The notes under the pieces were generated by a model. The model ran no database searches and had not been told where the DNA came from. It saw nothing but the letters and a program-made list of their open reading frames with translations. A stretch of DNA of 64,000 nt from Pseudomonas sp. ABC1 (GTDB taxonomy: Bacteria; Pseudomonadota; Gammaproteobacteria; Pseudomonadales; Pseudomonadaceae), in assembly GCF_013395055.1 (NCBI RefSeq), contig NZ_CP058349.1, forward strand, positions 2,416,001 to 2,480,000. The letters run 5' to 3'. A program made the position numbers and the translations under genes. How positions within the stretch are numbered: the stretch's first letter is position 1; each line of letters starts with the position of its first letter. Below are positions 35,731 to 43,742 of the stretch, one piece after another.

Positions 35731-35770
35731 CCCCTCTCCCGTTTACGGGAGAGGGGCTGGGGGAGAGGGC
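35731..35770. repeat. REP-type palindrome downstream of tpsA
   Basis: CCCCTCTCCCG and CGGGAGAGGGG form a perfect 11-bp stem with a TTTA loop, followed by GCTGGGGGAGAGGGC. A close relative occurs at 61120-61155, so this is a dispersed REP-type element. Confidence 0.7.
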
Positions 35771-35913
35771 CGAAACCCCAGCAAAACTATCGGCTTTCCC
35801 TCTCTCCACAGGTGCGAGGGGACTGATTGCGTTCCCCCGTTCCTTATGTGAATAGCATCCGGGCGGGCTTTATCGAGGGATAACGGAAAACACCGATCTG
35901 GCGCCCGGCTTAC

Positions 35914-36123
35914 TCACTCCGACGCCGCCAGCACTGCCGCGATTTGCGTGCGCACATCACCGTGCAGGTCTTCGTCATAAGGTGGCGCGGCCTTCCAGTC
36001 ATAGAACCACGCCGGCATCCTGCGCTTCTCGTCTGGTTCGGCGTCGTAGCGTGGGACGCTGTGACAATACTGAACGTTTTCAGTTATCGACCACCCCGTA
36101 GTGGCTGATTCGACCAGCGTTGG
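35914..36123 (-). pseudogene. 3' remnant of an unrecognised gene
   Basis: An open frame of 70 codons ending in TGA (35914-35916) with no start codon in its first two thirds. Its composition and codon use look genuinely coding: it encodes TENVQYCHSVPRYDAEPDEK and then MPAWFYDWKAAPPYDEDLHG, with many acidic and aromatic residues. I do not recognise the family. It is probably the C-terminal end of a gene whose front was lost when the AT-rich DNA to the right arrived. Confidence 0.4.
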
Positions 36124-36134
36124 TCAGGTGCACG

Positions 36135-36989
36135 TCAATTGTTAATTGGTTTATTCCCCAGGGCAGGGTCTATTTCGCCATTACTGATCAATTGTGTTCG
36201 CCAGTAGTTCTCGATCTTCACAGGGGCCGTCGGGATCTGGCCCGTACCACGAGGAAGGGCTTTGGACTCGCGCCTGTATGAAAGGTCGGCCCCAAGATCA
36301 ATGGTGTTTGTGTAGTTGTCACGATTGAAGATAAAGCCTTTATTCCACCCCTCAGCCTTTGTCAAAGCGATCTGAGCCTCGGCGACATTGATTGCTTGCT
36401 TGACTAAGGTGCTTGAACCATTAAATGCTTTATCTAGATAGTCAATTTGTTCGGTGCTCAAACTACCGGTCCTCTGGAGGACGATACGTCCTTCGGCGCT
36501 GACGCTGAAGCCAAAGGACTTGTTCTTGAGATCTGGGCGTTGTCGACCGACTTGTTCCATCAAGGTGTTATAGGTCTGCTCTAGTTTCTCTGTGGTTGTA
36601 CGTAATTCAATGGTTGCTATATCTATGAGCTGAAAGCGTTCGGCTATTTCCCGATACATTTTAATAGTCGGGTCTTCATTGAGGCTATTCAGTAACGCTT
36701 CGCTTTCTTTCTCGCTAAGTGCATTGGGGTCATGGATACGAACGCCGTCAGAAATTACGGGCTTGCTACCGTTTGTATTGATCGTTTGTAGAGATTCGGC
36801 ATAATCCTTGTATTTATCGAATGCCTGCTGGCTGATATGTACATGGTTGCCTGCTTCTATCTGCTCACTCGCGTCACTCTGTTTTGTTACATTATCTGGG
36901 TTGTATTCCGTAGGCTTGGTTATTCGCCACACTTCGCCTGATTTATGATCTGCGACAGTGTATGAATTGAATATTGGCATGTTATTCAT
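36135..36989 (-). CDS. AT-rich orphan gene, function unknown
   Basis: Encodes 284 residues, hydrophilic and without signal peptide or membrane segment. Notable pieces are an N-terminal strand region (MPIFNSYTVADHKSGEVWRI), a helical middle (IELRTTTEKLEQTYNTLMEQ) and a Gly/Arg-rich end (YRRESKALPRGTGQIPTAP). Base composition is visibly more AT-rich than the backbone, so it is probably acquired. It lies outside the tRNA-bounded element (left of the 37300 repeat). A second ATG three codons in (MPIFNS) is an alternative start. I cannot assign a function. No gene is visible in 36990-37299. Confidence 0.65.
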   Translation of the reverse strand: MNNMPIFNSYTVADHKSGEVWRITKPTEYNPDNVTKQSDASEQIEAGNHVHISQQAFDKYKDYAESLQTINTNGSKPVISDGVRIHDPNALSEKESEALLNSLNEDPTIKMYREIAERFQLIDIATIELRTTTEKLEQTYNTLMEQVGRQRPDLKNKSFGFSVSAEGRIVLQRTGSLSTEQIDYLDKAFNGSSTLVKQAINVAEAQIALTKAEGWNKGFIFNRDNYTNTIDLGADLSYRRESKALPRGTGQIPTAPVKIENYWRTQLISNGEIDPALGNKPINN

Positions 36990-37299
36990 GGAAAAATCTC
37001 TATTCGCGCCTCTCCCTGAGTCCTGGTGCGCTGTGTTATCAAACTGTCTGCCTGATGCAGGGCAAGAAGGCAGAATTGATGCAATTGCTACGGGGGAGAG
37101 TCATTGCACTCAACTTAGCGGCAGCCTTGAACGATCCTTTAGCCAGGTGTCTGAGCGAATGCGTGCGGTTTGGAGGCACGAATGTCGGGATGAAGGCTGC
37201 CTGTTTCGAAAATGCAGGAGCGTCGTGGGCAGAACGGCTTTCAGGGCTTGCAGATGCTTGTCTTGAGCGCTGATCCCTTGAGAACCAAGGGATAGAAGA

Positions 37300-37344
37300 T
37301 GGCGCACTCGGCGGGATTCGAACCCACGACCCCTGCCTTCGGAG
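37300..37344 (-). repeat. Attachment-site copy: duplicated 3' part of tRNA-Arg(CCG)
   Basis: Identical over 45 nt to the 3' part of the intact tRNA at 46529-46573: CCA end, acceptor arm, T arm and up to the anticodon region, ending at CTTCGGAG. Beyond that the two sites diverge. The terminator-like sequence on the outer side (CCCTTGAGAACCAAGGG) also resembles that beside the intact tRNA. This is the distal att site of the integrated element. Confidence 0.92.
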
Positions 37345-37450
37345 TCCTAAAAGCCGACGTTTAGAATCAATACGTTAGCGCGGATTAGCTGGAAAATCAA
37401 AGGGTTATGGTCGCCATGATTGGCGCGTTTTCGCCCCAGTTAGCGGGGCG

Positions 37451-37472
37451 AGTGTGGCAAATTTGTGGCAAA
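37451..37472 (+). repeat. Integrase arm-site-like repeat, left end
   Basis: Contains GTGGCAAATTTGTGGCAAA, itself two GTGGCAAA units separated by TTT. A 22-bp identical copy in the same orientation lies at 46438-46459 near the other end of the element. A 6-bp GC hairpin (CGCCCC/GGGGCG, 37432-37450) adjoins it. Confidence 0.65.
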
Positions 37473-37512
37473 GAACTCCGTCTGACCCTGCGTATTTACA
37501 TTATCGCGTGCA

Positions 37513-40500
37513 TTAGCGGTGGCCAGTAGCTCGGACTAAATCTCCGATTTTCATTTGGGTTTCAAGGCTGGGCAGAAATATCATTAAATTCTCAATTTTA
37601 CTCTTATTTACCTGGGCATTATTGGAATTTGATGTGCGCTCATTTTTTAGTAATCCGGAGAAATACACCAGAAGGAAATCAAGATCATAGCTATCAACTT
37701 TTTCTGGCTTTGGCTTAATAGTGCCAGATACGTCCGATATGAAAAAAGGAAGATAGTTTCCCGACTCGTCTTTTTCATTATATTTTTGGACTGTACCTGC
37801 CTTCGCGCCCTTTCGGCTCCATATTAATGACGGTCCGTTGACTTTGACTTTTCCCGATATTTTTTCGCTAACGAAATAAGCTGGTCCATCGGTAGCTGCT
37901 GTAAAAACAGCTACGTTACCTGGATTTTTATAGGCGTCGACTTTAGAGAATTGTGTGCCCTGGATGACCTCGAACTCCGTTCCGAGCCTCACTGGCATAA
38001 ATGCTGAAGAGAAGTCGTGGCAAAATTCATCTATTATTCTATCAAGAGATGCGTAAGTTCTATTTAGAACTAGCTCTAAGTGGTTTTCAAAATTGTAGGA
38101 CTCTTTTTTAACTCCCAGATATCTATGAGATGCAGGGTTTAGGTCTACATCTTCAATCTCTTGATTTTCGTAAAGAGTGACAGATTCAGCTTCTACATCT
38201 AATAAAGCGAGCTGCGCTGCGTGTAGCTTTTCGTGCTCTGCTGCGGATAACTCGACATCGCCGATAAGTTTATTTCTATAAAACTCATAGTCGTCACAGA
38301 AAGCTTGCTTGTCTATCCCTTGACTCTCAAGATAGCTATGAATCTTGCGATAAAGTGTTTTAGATTTAATTTCCTTCTGAATAAGCTGCTTGAATCTTTT
38401 TAGGGGGAAATAGCCCCATTTTTTGCCTGGCAGTACTCTCCATCCGCCCTTATCCCAGACTTCAGAAACCCTCTCTTGATCCCAGTTAGGGTTGTAGTTT
38501 GAAAAATCTTTCCTCCAGGCCCACTCGAGCTTTGAGAGATAAGAATATGAGCTAGGCTCAAGACTTTCAAAGAACGGGTCAAAATCGTTATGGATATAAG
38601 CCTCTACGATTCTTTTATTACCCTTGTAGTCATTTATTTCAAAATTGGCAACATGATCAGTCTTGTACCTATTTACTGAATTTGCCTTTCCGTCACAAAT
38701 CGAGTCGTACATAAAACATTCGCCGAGCTCTCGGTAATAACCAAAATCTTCAGGGGCCAGTTTTTGAAAGATGAGGACGTAGGTCTTTTCCATAGCGTAT
38801 GGAGCAAAAGTAAAAGGCGGCAGGCTTACTATAGAAAGAATTTCACATCTAGAAATTAAATAATCGCGTATGGGTTTGTCAGTTGGGTTTTCTAAAACCG
38901 AGTCAGGGACAATGGCGATACACACACCGCCGGCATGCTGGATATACTTCCCTTTTTTTACGGCTGGCTTCAGATAATCTATGCATTCCCTGAGGGCATT
39001 GGATTCTAACGAAGCGCCATACGCAGGCTGCCCTGACTCAATGAATTGCTCACGTTTTTCAGTGACACTCCCATAGGGGACGTTTGTGATGAGAAGATCT
39101 ACATTTCCGAGATAGCGCTCATCTTTGTTGCAGGATGTTAAACCTGCTTTCTTCATTGCGAAAGCATCTACTGGACTATCGTGCTCAATAAATTCGTCAA
39201 TGTCATGCTCGGAAATCTGGACATCAACTCCAGCAAGCATTTTGAGATGGCGATTAATGTCGGCCAGATTTTGCTTTAGATGAAATTTTATTGCTTTTGT
39301 ATCATTCAACCGGCTGAGTTTGTTTTTCTCGTCCTTGTAGACAAAATATTTTCTCCAATTTATTGATGTTCTTACTCTGTAAACATTTGCTGAGCCATCC
39401 CCGGCGAGAAAAAGATTAAGATAGGCTCCGAGTACATTACTTTTATCGAATCCCCAAAGGCTTTTTCCTGCGATCTCATCTATTAATGAGTCGCTTAAAT
39501 TGAATTTTTTCCTAATTATTTCTATATATTCATAGAGAAAGCCGCCAGACCCGCAAAATGGGTCAAGAACAATTTTTTTATTTAGCTCGCTTGCATCCCA
39601 GGCCAAGTAGTTTTCGAAAACAGATTTTAGCACGGGCCTGATAGTGTGCCTTGGAGTGTAATATTCGCCTTGCTCTTTTTTACTTTCCTTGCTGGCAAGT
39701 TCTTCATATATGAACCCATACAAGTCCATCCCTTGGTCTTTGGATAGGTCATATAGATATATCGCTACTTTTTCGTATAGTTGTTTAATTTTTTCCTTGT
39801 CATTATCTTCTGTTATTTCAATTAGGAAGTCTTTGTAAGTCTGATAAAGCTTTACATCGTAGTCGAACTGCGAGGATTTTATGGCTTCCAGTGCGTGATG
39901 ATAAGTGCTCTCATTTGTAGCCCCATAGATCGAAGCCAATAACGTCATTAGTAGTGCTTTGTTTCGTTGCAGCTTCTCATGGCCTCTAATAATCTTTGCC
40001 GTTAGCTTTATTAGCTCGTCTTCGTTTATCTTCGCTTTCCGCGAAGCACGAGGGAATAAGGAAATCAACTGATTATTTAAAGAGATTTCATTGCTACTAT
40101 CTATGCTTTGGCCATTTATAAGAATGGTCTCTTTCCCGGAATCTAAGCTAAAGGTAGACAGATAGATAGATCTCCCGTCAAAGACAAATAGCTTTAGATT
40201 GCGCTCAGTGATCGAGTTAACAGTTTGTTTCTGTGCGGCACTTAGTGATTTTTCGAAAAATCCGGCTGCATATTTTCTTATTTGCGCTATTCCAGCCTGT
40301 AATTTTCCTGTTGACTCTAGTTCGATGAGTCCACAAAGTCCGCTAGGGCTTGCCTCTCTGAATATATAAGCATCGCTAGCGCCCTTACCTAATTTCCCAG
40401 ATGCTGCGGAGGGAACTATTGTATCAATTTCTGGATATCCTGATCTTTTTACTCTAATGGTATGATTTTTATCCTCTAGAGCTCTTCTTAGAAACTGATA

Positions 40501-40551
40501 TACAATGTCTTCGTAAGAGCTTTCAAGCCCTTCATACAGTGGAATTCGCAA
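37513..40551 (-). CDS. N6-adenine methylase with specificity domain and nuclease-like N-terminus
   Basis: A protein of 1012 residues. Residues about 1-170 resemble the PD-(D/E)xK N-terminus of type IIG and HsdR-type enzymes (SDAYIF near 55, IELEST near 72), but the lysine expected after the E-x pair is Glu. The methylase core spans about 270-640, with the SAM motif VLDPFCGSGG near 329 and catalytic NVPY near 486, an NPPY-type motif for adenine N6. The C-terminal part (from about 858; FEVIQGTQFSKV to FLPSLETQMKIGDL) is like half of an HsdS target-recognition unit. One chain thus combines modification, recognition and perhaps cleavage. No translocase/helicase gene is present. It is last in an operon with the XRE and Mrr-type genes and is strongly AT-rich. 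Confidence 0.85.
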   Translation of the reverse strand: MRIPLYEGLESSYEDIVYQFLRRALEDKNHTIRVKRSGYPEIDTIVPSAASGKLGKGASDAYIFREASPSGLCGLIELESTGKLQAGIAQIRKYAAGFFEKSLSAAQKQTVNSITERNLKLFVFDGRSIYLSTFSLDSGKETILINGQSIDSSNEISLNNQLISLFPRASRKAKINEDELIKLTAKIIRGHEKLQRNKALLMTLLASIYGATNESTYHHALEAIKSSQFDYDVKLYQTYKDFLIEITEDNDKEKIKQLYEKVAIYLYDLSKDQGMDLYGFIYEELASKESKKEQGEYYTPRHTIRPVLKSVFENYLAWDASELNKKIVLDPFCGSGGFLYEYIEIIRKKFNLSDSLIDEIAGKSLWGFDKSNVLGAYLNLFLAGDGSANVYRVRTSINWRKYFVYKDEKNKLSRLNDTKAIKFHLKQNLADINRHLKMLAGVDVQISEHDIDEFIEHDSPVDAFAMKKAGLTSCNKDERYLGNVDLLITNVPYGSVTEKREQFIESGQPAYGASLESNALRECIDYLKPAVKKGKYIQHAGGVCIAIVPDSVLENPTDKPIRDYLISRCEILSIVSLPPFTFAPYAMEKTYVLIFQKLAPEDFGYYRELGECFMYDSICDGKANSVNRYKTDHVANFEINDYKGNKRIVEAYIHNDFDPFFESLEPSSYSYLSKLEWAWRKDFSNYNPNWDQERVSEVWDKGGWRVLPGKKWGYFPLKRFKQLIQKEIKSKTLYRKIHSYLESQGIDKQAFCDDYEFYRNKLIGDVELSAAEHEKLHAAQLALLDVEAESVTLYENQEIEDVDLNPASHRYLGVKKESYNFENHLELVLNRTYASLDRIIDEFCHDFSSAFMPVRLGTEFEVIQGTQFSKVDAYKNPGNVAVFTAATDGPAYFVSEKISGKVKVNGPSLIWSRKGAKAGTVQKYNEKDESGNYLPFFISDVSGTIKPKPEKVDSYDLDFLLVYFSGLLKNERTSNSNNAQVNKSKIENLMIFLPSLETQMKIGDLVRATGHR

Positions 40552-40672
40552 AATTTAATCTCGTACAATAAGTTTTATTGGTGCGATTTAGGAAGCAGTT
40601 AAATAAGCAGGTGTATTTTCCAGTAAAACCATATGTGAATTGAAAGTATGCCGCAGCACGGGTGTGTCTTAT

Positions 40673-41671
40673 TTATATTGGAAAATAAGTATGCTTCAAG
40701 GGAACTAGTCTTTTAGTTGCAGAGTCAGCAAGTTCGTAATTATCTATTAGCGCTCGGGCTACGTTATCTAGAGTCCATAGAGTCAGAGGTATACTTGCTC
40801 GATCAGCCTCGTAATAAGCGTCCTTGGTGAACCCCCCGGTGCTTACATAGAGGCCACGATCATCCTTGTGTCGGCCGCCAAGAAAGCTACGGATTTGCTG
40901 ACTACCCATCTGTTCCTTTCGGTGCTTGACCTCAACAATGATGCGCGGGTTCTCGAAACCAAAACCATCTGGCGAAGCAATAATGTCTTTGCCACGGTCT
41001 GGTCCAGCAGGGGAAACCAGAGTTTTATAACCCATCGCGCGCAACAGACCTGCCACTAGATCCTGCATCTCCTCCCAGGTGAGTGAGTTGATTAGATCTT
41101 TGATGCGCTCAAAAGCTAGGACTGCCATTCCTGCTAGAGGGTCGCCGTCGGCATCCTCTACATCAACTGTTGGTTTCAGGAGAGTGCTAGCTCCATTTGC
41201 TATGGCTGATAACTCCTGCAGGGCAAAATCAGGCACTACGAACACGGTGAGAGTAGAGCCTAGGCTGTTCTTGCTTGCGGTGCTCAGGCTGTCACGGTCG
41301 ACTTCCTGATTTTGCCACTGAACCGGGCGGATCAGCGACATACCGATGTCAGCCAGCTCTGGGTGATGTTCATAGCCGCCTGTAACCTTACCGACCAGGT
41401 AAGTGCGGTTGGCAGGTGAATAAGTCACCACCCAATCACCTGATTGAATTTCATTTATGAAACGCCAGACCTGAGAGGCACCGGAAATGGCGGTTCCGAG
41501 CTTGATGTTCGGCTCTATCTGCTGATACAGCTGGGTAATTTCCTTGCGCGACATATTTGGCTTGGCTACGGCCGCCAGTTGTGACCAGCCAATAGCTGCA
41601 ACACCTCGCTCCCGAAAGTCGTCATACAGCCGACCGGATTCGCCACGAATCATCCACATTTTGGCCATCAT
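40673..41671 (-). CDS. Mrr-type restriction endonuclease with N-terminal reader-like domain
   Basis: A protein of 332 residues. The N-terminal 150 residues (MWMIRGESGRLYDDFRERGV, AAIGWSQL, GDWVVTYSPANRTYLVGKV) look like the PUA/EVE-like domain that precedes Mrr nucleases and may read modified bases. The C-terminal part (about 190-310) is an Mrr_cat nuclease: WEEMQDLVAGLLRAMGYKT, then the PD-(D/E)xK residues in GPDRGKDI and IIVEVKHRKEQ, then GGFTKDAYYEA. The ribosome site GAGGGA precedes ATG 41671. It lies 24 nt after the XRE gene and 121 nt before the methylase, all on the same strand. Likely role: cleavage of foreign DNA, possibly modification-dependent. Confidence 0.85.
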   Translation of the reverse strand: MMAKMWMIRGESGRLYDDFRERGVAAIGWSQLAAVAKPNMSRKEITQLYQQIEPNIKLGTAISGASQVWRFINEIQSGDWVVTYSPANRTYLVGKVTGGYEHHPELADIGMSLIRPVQWQNQEVDRDSLSTASKNSLGSTLTVFVVPDFALQELSAIANGASTLLKPTVDVEDADGDPLAGMAVLAFERIKDLINSLTWEEMQDLVAGLLRAMGYKTLVSPAGPDRGKDIIASPDGFGFENPRIIVEVKHRKEQMGSQQIRSFLGGRHKDDRGLYVSTGGFTKDAYYEADRASIPLTLWTLDNVARALIDNYELADSATKRLVPLKHTYFPI

Positions 41672-41695
41672 GTTCCCTCTGTCATTTAGGTGGCG

Positions 41696-41956
41696 TTAGG
41701 TGCCCAAGCTATCGGATGTGAGTGCCAGTTCGTATGCCTTGGAAAAGCTAGCTAGGTCGGTTCCTAACACTAGGCATAGATCGCGCAGTTGCACGATATC
41801 CAACCTTCTCACTCCCCGCTCGACGTCACTCATGAAGGATTGTGGTCGCCCAAGGGCCTCAGAGCACTGGGCTTGCGTCAATCCGGACTCAATGCGCAGC
41901 CGCTTAAGATGTTGAAGAAAAACCTCGTATTCGGGTCTGTAGATAGCCTTGGTCAT
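41696..41956 (-). CDS. XRE-family HTH regulator, controller-like
   Basis: A protein of 86 residues with a single XRE helix-turn-helix (LRIESGLTQAQCSEALGRPQ, then SFMSDVERGVRRL). Size, position at the head of the operon and closeness to an endonuclease gene fit a controller (C) protein that delays restriction until modification is in place. A good palindrome lies 51 nt upstream of its start (42007-42023). Confidence 0.85.
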   Translation of the reverse strand: MTKAIYRPEYEVFLQHLKRLRIESGLTQAQCSEALGRPQSFMSDVERGVRRLDIVQLRDLCLVLGTDLASFSKAYELALTSDSLGT

Positions 41957-42006
41957 TGCCGCGTGTCTGTAGGGGGCGGCTTGCCAAGCTATATCTGCTT
42001 TTAAGA

Positions 42007-42023
42007 TATCTGATTTTCAGATA
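42007..42023. promoter_or_regulatory. Palindromic operator candidate for the XRE regulator
   Basis: TATCTGA and TCAGATA are perfect inverted repeats separated by TTT. The site sits in the divergent gap between the XRE gene (start 41956, minus) and the plus-strand gene at 42042. An overlapping AGATATCT palindrome begins at 42004. Confidence 0.6.
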
Positions 42024-42041
42024 ATTTCGCTTCATCCATTG

Positions 42042-42596
42042 ATGCTGGAGCGAATGATGAGATCGATGTGGGAGCTGTTGCGAACGCTGTGGGCTATCGG
42101 GTGCATACCGATCGGGGCGCTCTTGCTGATTGTCCTGGTGCTGTGTGGGTTCAACCTAGCGTTCTTCCTGGGAATCAGCAGCGGCGCTGACCCGGCTGTG
42201 CGCTGGTTATTCTGGGCTTTGGTCTTGTATTTCGTCGGCGGTGTTTGGCTGTTCTGGTGGGGCGATCAACGCTATGCCAGCAAGCTCAAACGGCTGGCCG
42301 CAGGGTTCCAGGCTCAAGGCTTCAGACCACAGGTCGAGGTATTCGCGAAAATGAGCGATGCCTACCTCGGCATTGATGGAGCAGCACGCAGGCTGCTGGC
42401 CTACCCCATCGATGGCAAAGGGCATTTCTTCCAACTGGATGAGATCAGCTCTTGGCGCATTGTGCCGGCCGGGAAGCGTAACCACCGACTTGAGGTGCTG
42501 ACCCGCAACCCTCGGCTCCCGGTATTCAGCCTTGTACTGAAACCAACCGAGGTGCTTGCCACCGAAGCCAGGTTGGCCGCTTTGCTCGGCGCATAA
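42042..42596 (+). CDS. Two-helix membrane protein, function unknown
   Basis: A protein of 184 residues with two N-terminal transmembrane helices (IGALLLIVLVLCGFNLAFFL and FWALVLYFVGGVWLFWW) and a soluble C-terminal part (FQLDEISSWRIVPAGKRNHR and following) of a PH-like or DUF-type beta pattern. The start could also be TTG 42039. GC content is higher than in the RM genes. It is followed 36 nt later by a second small gene. No family recognised. Confidence 0.6.
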   Translation: MLERMMRSMWELLRTLWAIGCIPIGALLLIVLVLCGFNLAFFLGISSGADPAVRWLFWALVLYFVGGVWLFWWGDQRYASKLKRLAAGFQAQGFRPQVEVFAKMSDAYLGIDGAARRLLAYPIDGKGHFFQLDEISSWRIVPAGKRNHRLEVLTRNPRLPVFSLVLKPTEVLATEARLAALLGA

Positions 42597-42632
42597 GCCG
42601 ACAGTCAACAATCCTTCAAGAAGGAGATCCAC

Positions 42633-42941
42633 ATGCTGAGCAACAACCCCCCACTCTCTCTCGCCACCACCGTGCTGACGGGCGACACGATAGAGGCTGT
42701 CCGGCATTCTCCGTCCTTCCATGCGCGAGCTTGGCAGATTCTTGATCGCTGGGCGCTCAACAGTCCGGCGGAGCTTTGCCGGATGGAGCTGACGGGCGAG
42801 ATTATCCTGTTGGAAAGGTTGCTTATTCAGCAGGACTTGGAGCATCAGACTCTGTGTTCAGAGGAAGGGTTAAACCACCAGCGGCATGGCCTTACAGAGC
42901 ACGAAATTTTGGCCCTGCATGGGATCTCAGGCAGGCTCTAA
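42633..42941 (+). CDS. Small protein of unknown function
   Basis: A protein of 102 residues preceded by a strong ribosome site (AAGAAGGAGATCCAC before ATG). The middle (SFHARAWQILDRWALNSPAE, LTGEIILLERLLIQQDLEHQ) is helical with acidic and leucine residues, and there is no signal or membrane segment. It is probably co-transcribed with the membrane-protein gene before it. No family recognised. After it, 42942-43323 holds no gene apart from the 12-bp repeat array at 43207. Confidence 0.55.
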   Translation: MLSNNPPLSLATTVLTGDTIEAVRHSPSFHARAWQILDRWALNSPAELCRMELTGEIILLERLLIQQDLEHQTLCSEEGLNHQRHGLTEHEILALHGISGRL

Positions 42942-43206
42942 ATTGGCTGCGCTTTTGGGGTCTCGGGGCTTGCCCTGAGCAGGGTGGTAGGTCGGGAAGG
43001 GAGTGCAACGACTGCAGCCGACCGATTGCTATTTCGCCGTTTACGGCGGTATAGCAACCCCTACCTTGTCCAGCGTATATCCCCCGCTTGCGTGGATAAT
43101 CCGGTGAACAGTTTGAGAAAAAAGCGAATCAAGATTGCAGATATATTCCACACAGAAAATTAAACAGATTGGTGTAGGCGCGAACGAGCCCTCAGACATA
43201 TCAACG

Positions 43207-43254
43207 GGAACGATTTGCGGAACGTTTCTGGGAATGAATCGAGGAACGATTTTG
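43207..43254 (+). repeat. 12-bp-periodic repeat array
   Basis: Four consecutive 12-mers: GGAACGATTTGC, GGAACGTTTCTG, GGAATGAATCGA and GGAACGATTTTG. The first six bases are almost constant (GGAACG, once GGAATG). In one frame they also read as a Gly-Thr-x-x tetrapeptide repeat within a short open frame (43117-43290) that lacks an ATG before the array. It could be iteron-like protein-binding sites or the tail of a decayed gene. Confidence 0.6.
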
Positions 43255-43323
43255 GGCCTTTGCGCTGCACAGTTTTGGGAGGGATGTTAGTGTTCAAGCA
43301 AGCTACTCCTGAGGAATGCTTCG

Positions 43324-43536
43324 ATGCGCCAGCCCCGTGAAGCTGACAGCAGCTTCGAAGAGATCTTGGAAACCAAGCGGCTGAATCGTGAACGTCTGCT
43401 CCAAATTCTCAGGGAGGCCCCGCCCGAGGTTATCGAAGCTGATGCTGAGAGACTCCGCGAGGCGATGCGGAAACGAGAGGGCACGCCTAAGCGGCGCCGA
43501 TATGATCCACCCGTACTCTACAAACCCAGCAAGTAG
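43324..43536 (+). CDS. Small charged protein of unknown function
   Basis: A protein of 70 residues: an amphipathic, strongly charged helix (FEEILETKRLNRERLLQILR, EADAERLREAMRKREG) followed by a basic tail (PKRRRYDPP). GAGGA lies 8 nt before ATG. It may bind nucleic acid or a partner protein. The gap 43537-43742 after it contains several CAGGTGA/TCACCTG inverted repeats and no gene. Confidence 0.5.
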   Translation: MRQPREADSSFEEILETKRLNRERLLQILREAPPEVIEADAERLREAMRKREGTPKRRRYDPPVLYKPSK

Positions 43537-43742
43537 ATCTGCCTGCTGACGGCAAGGCTCTGCATTGGCGGCAGAAGGCAGACATACATCTCCGACCGGG
43601 CCGGTGGGCTCGTACGCATCTTTAAATTTCTCTTCTTGTTTGGGTGACTCTCCGGCACCTGTACAGATGTTTCCCCTGCCAGGTAGTCACCTGAACTACC
43701 CTCTGACCTGACTCACAGACAGGTGACAGGCAGTCACATGAG

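Noticed and set aside
36958..37273. Short plus-strand frames in the gap between the AT-rich orphan gene and the left att repeat
   Set aside because: Two overlapping frames in different registers with no ribosome sites and no recognisable protein.
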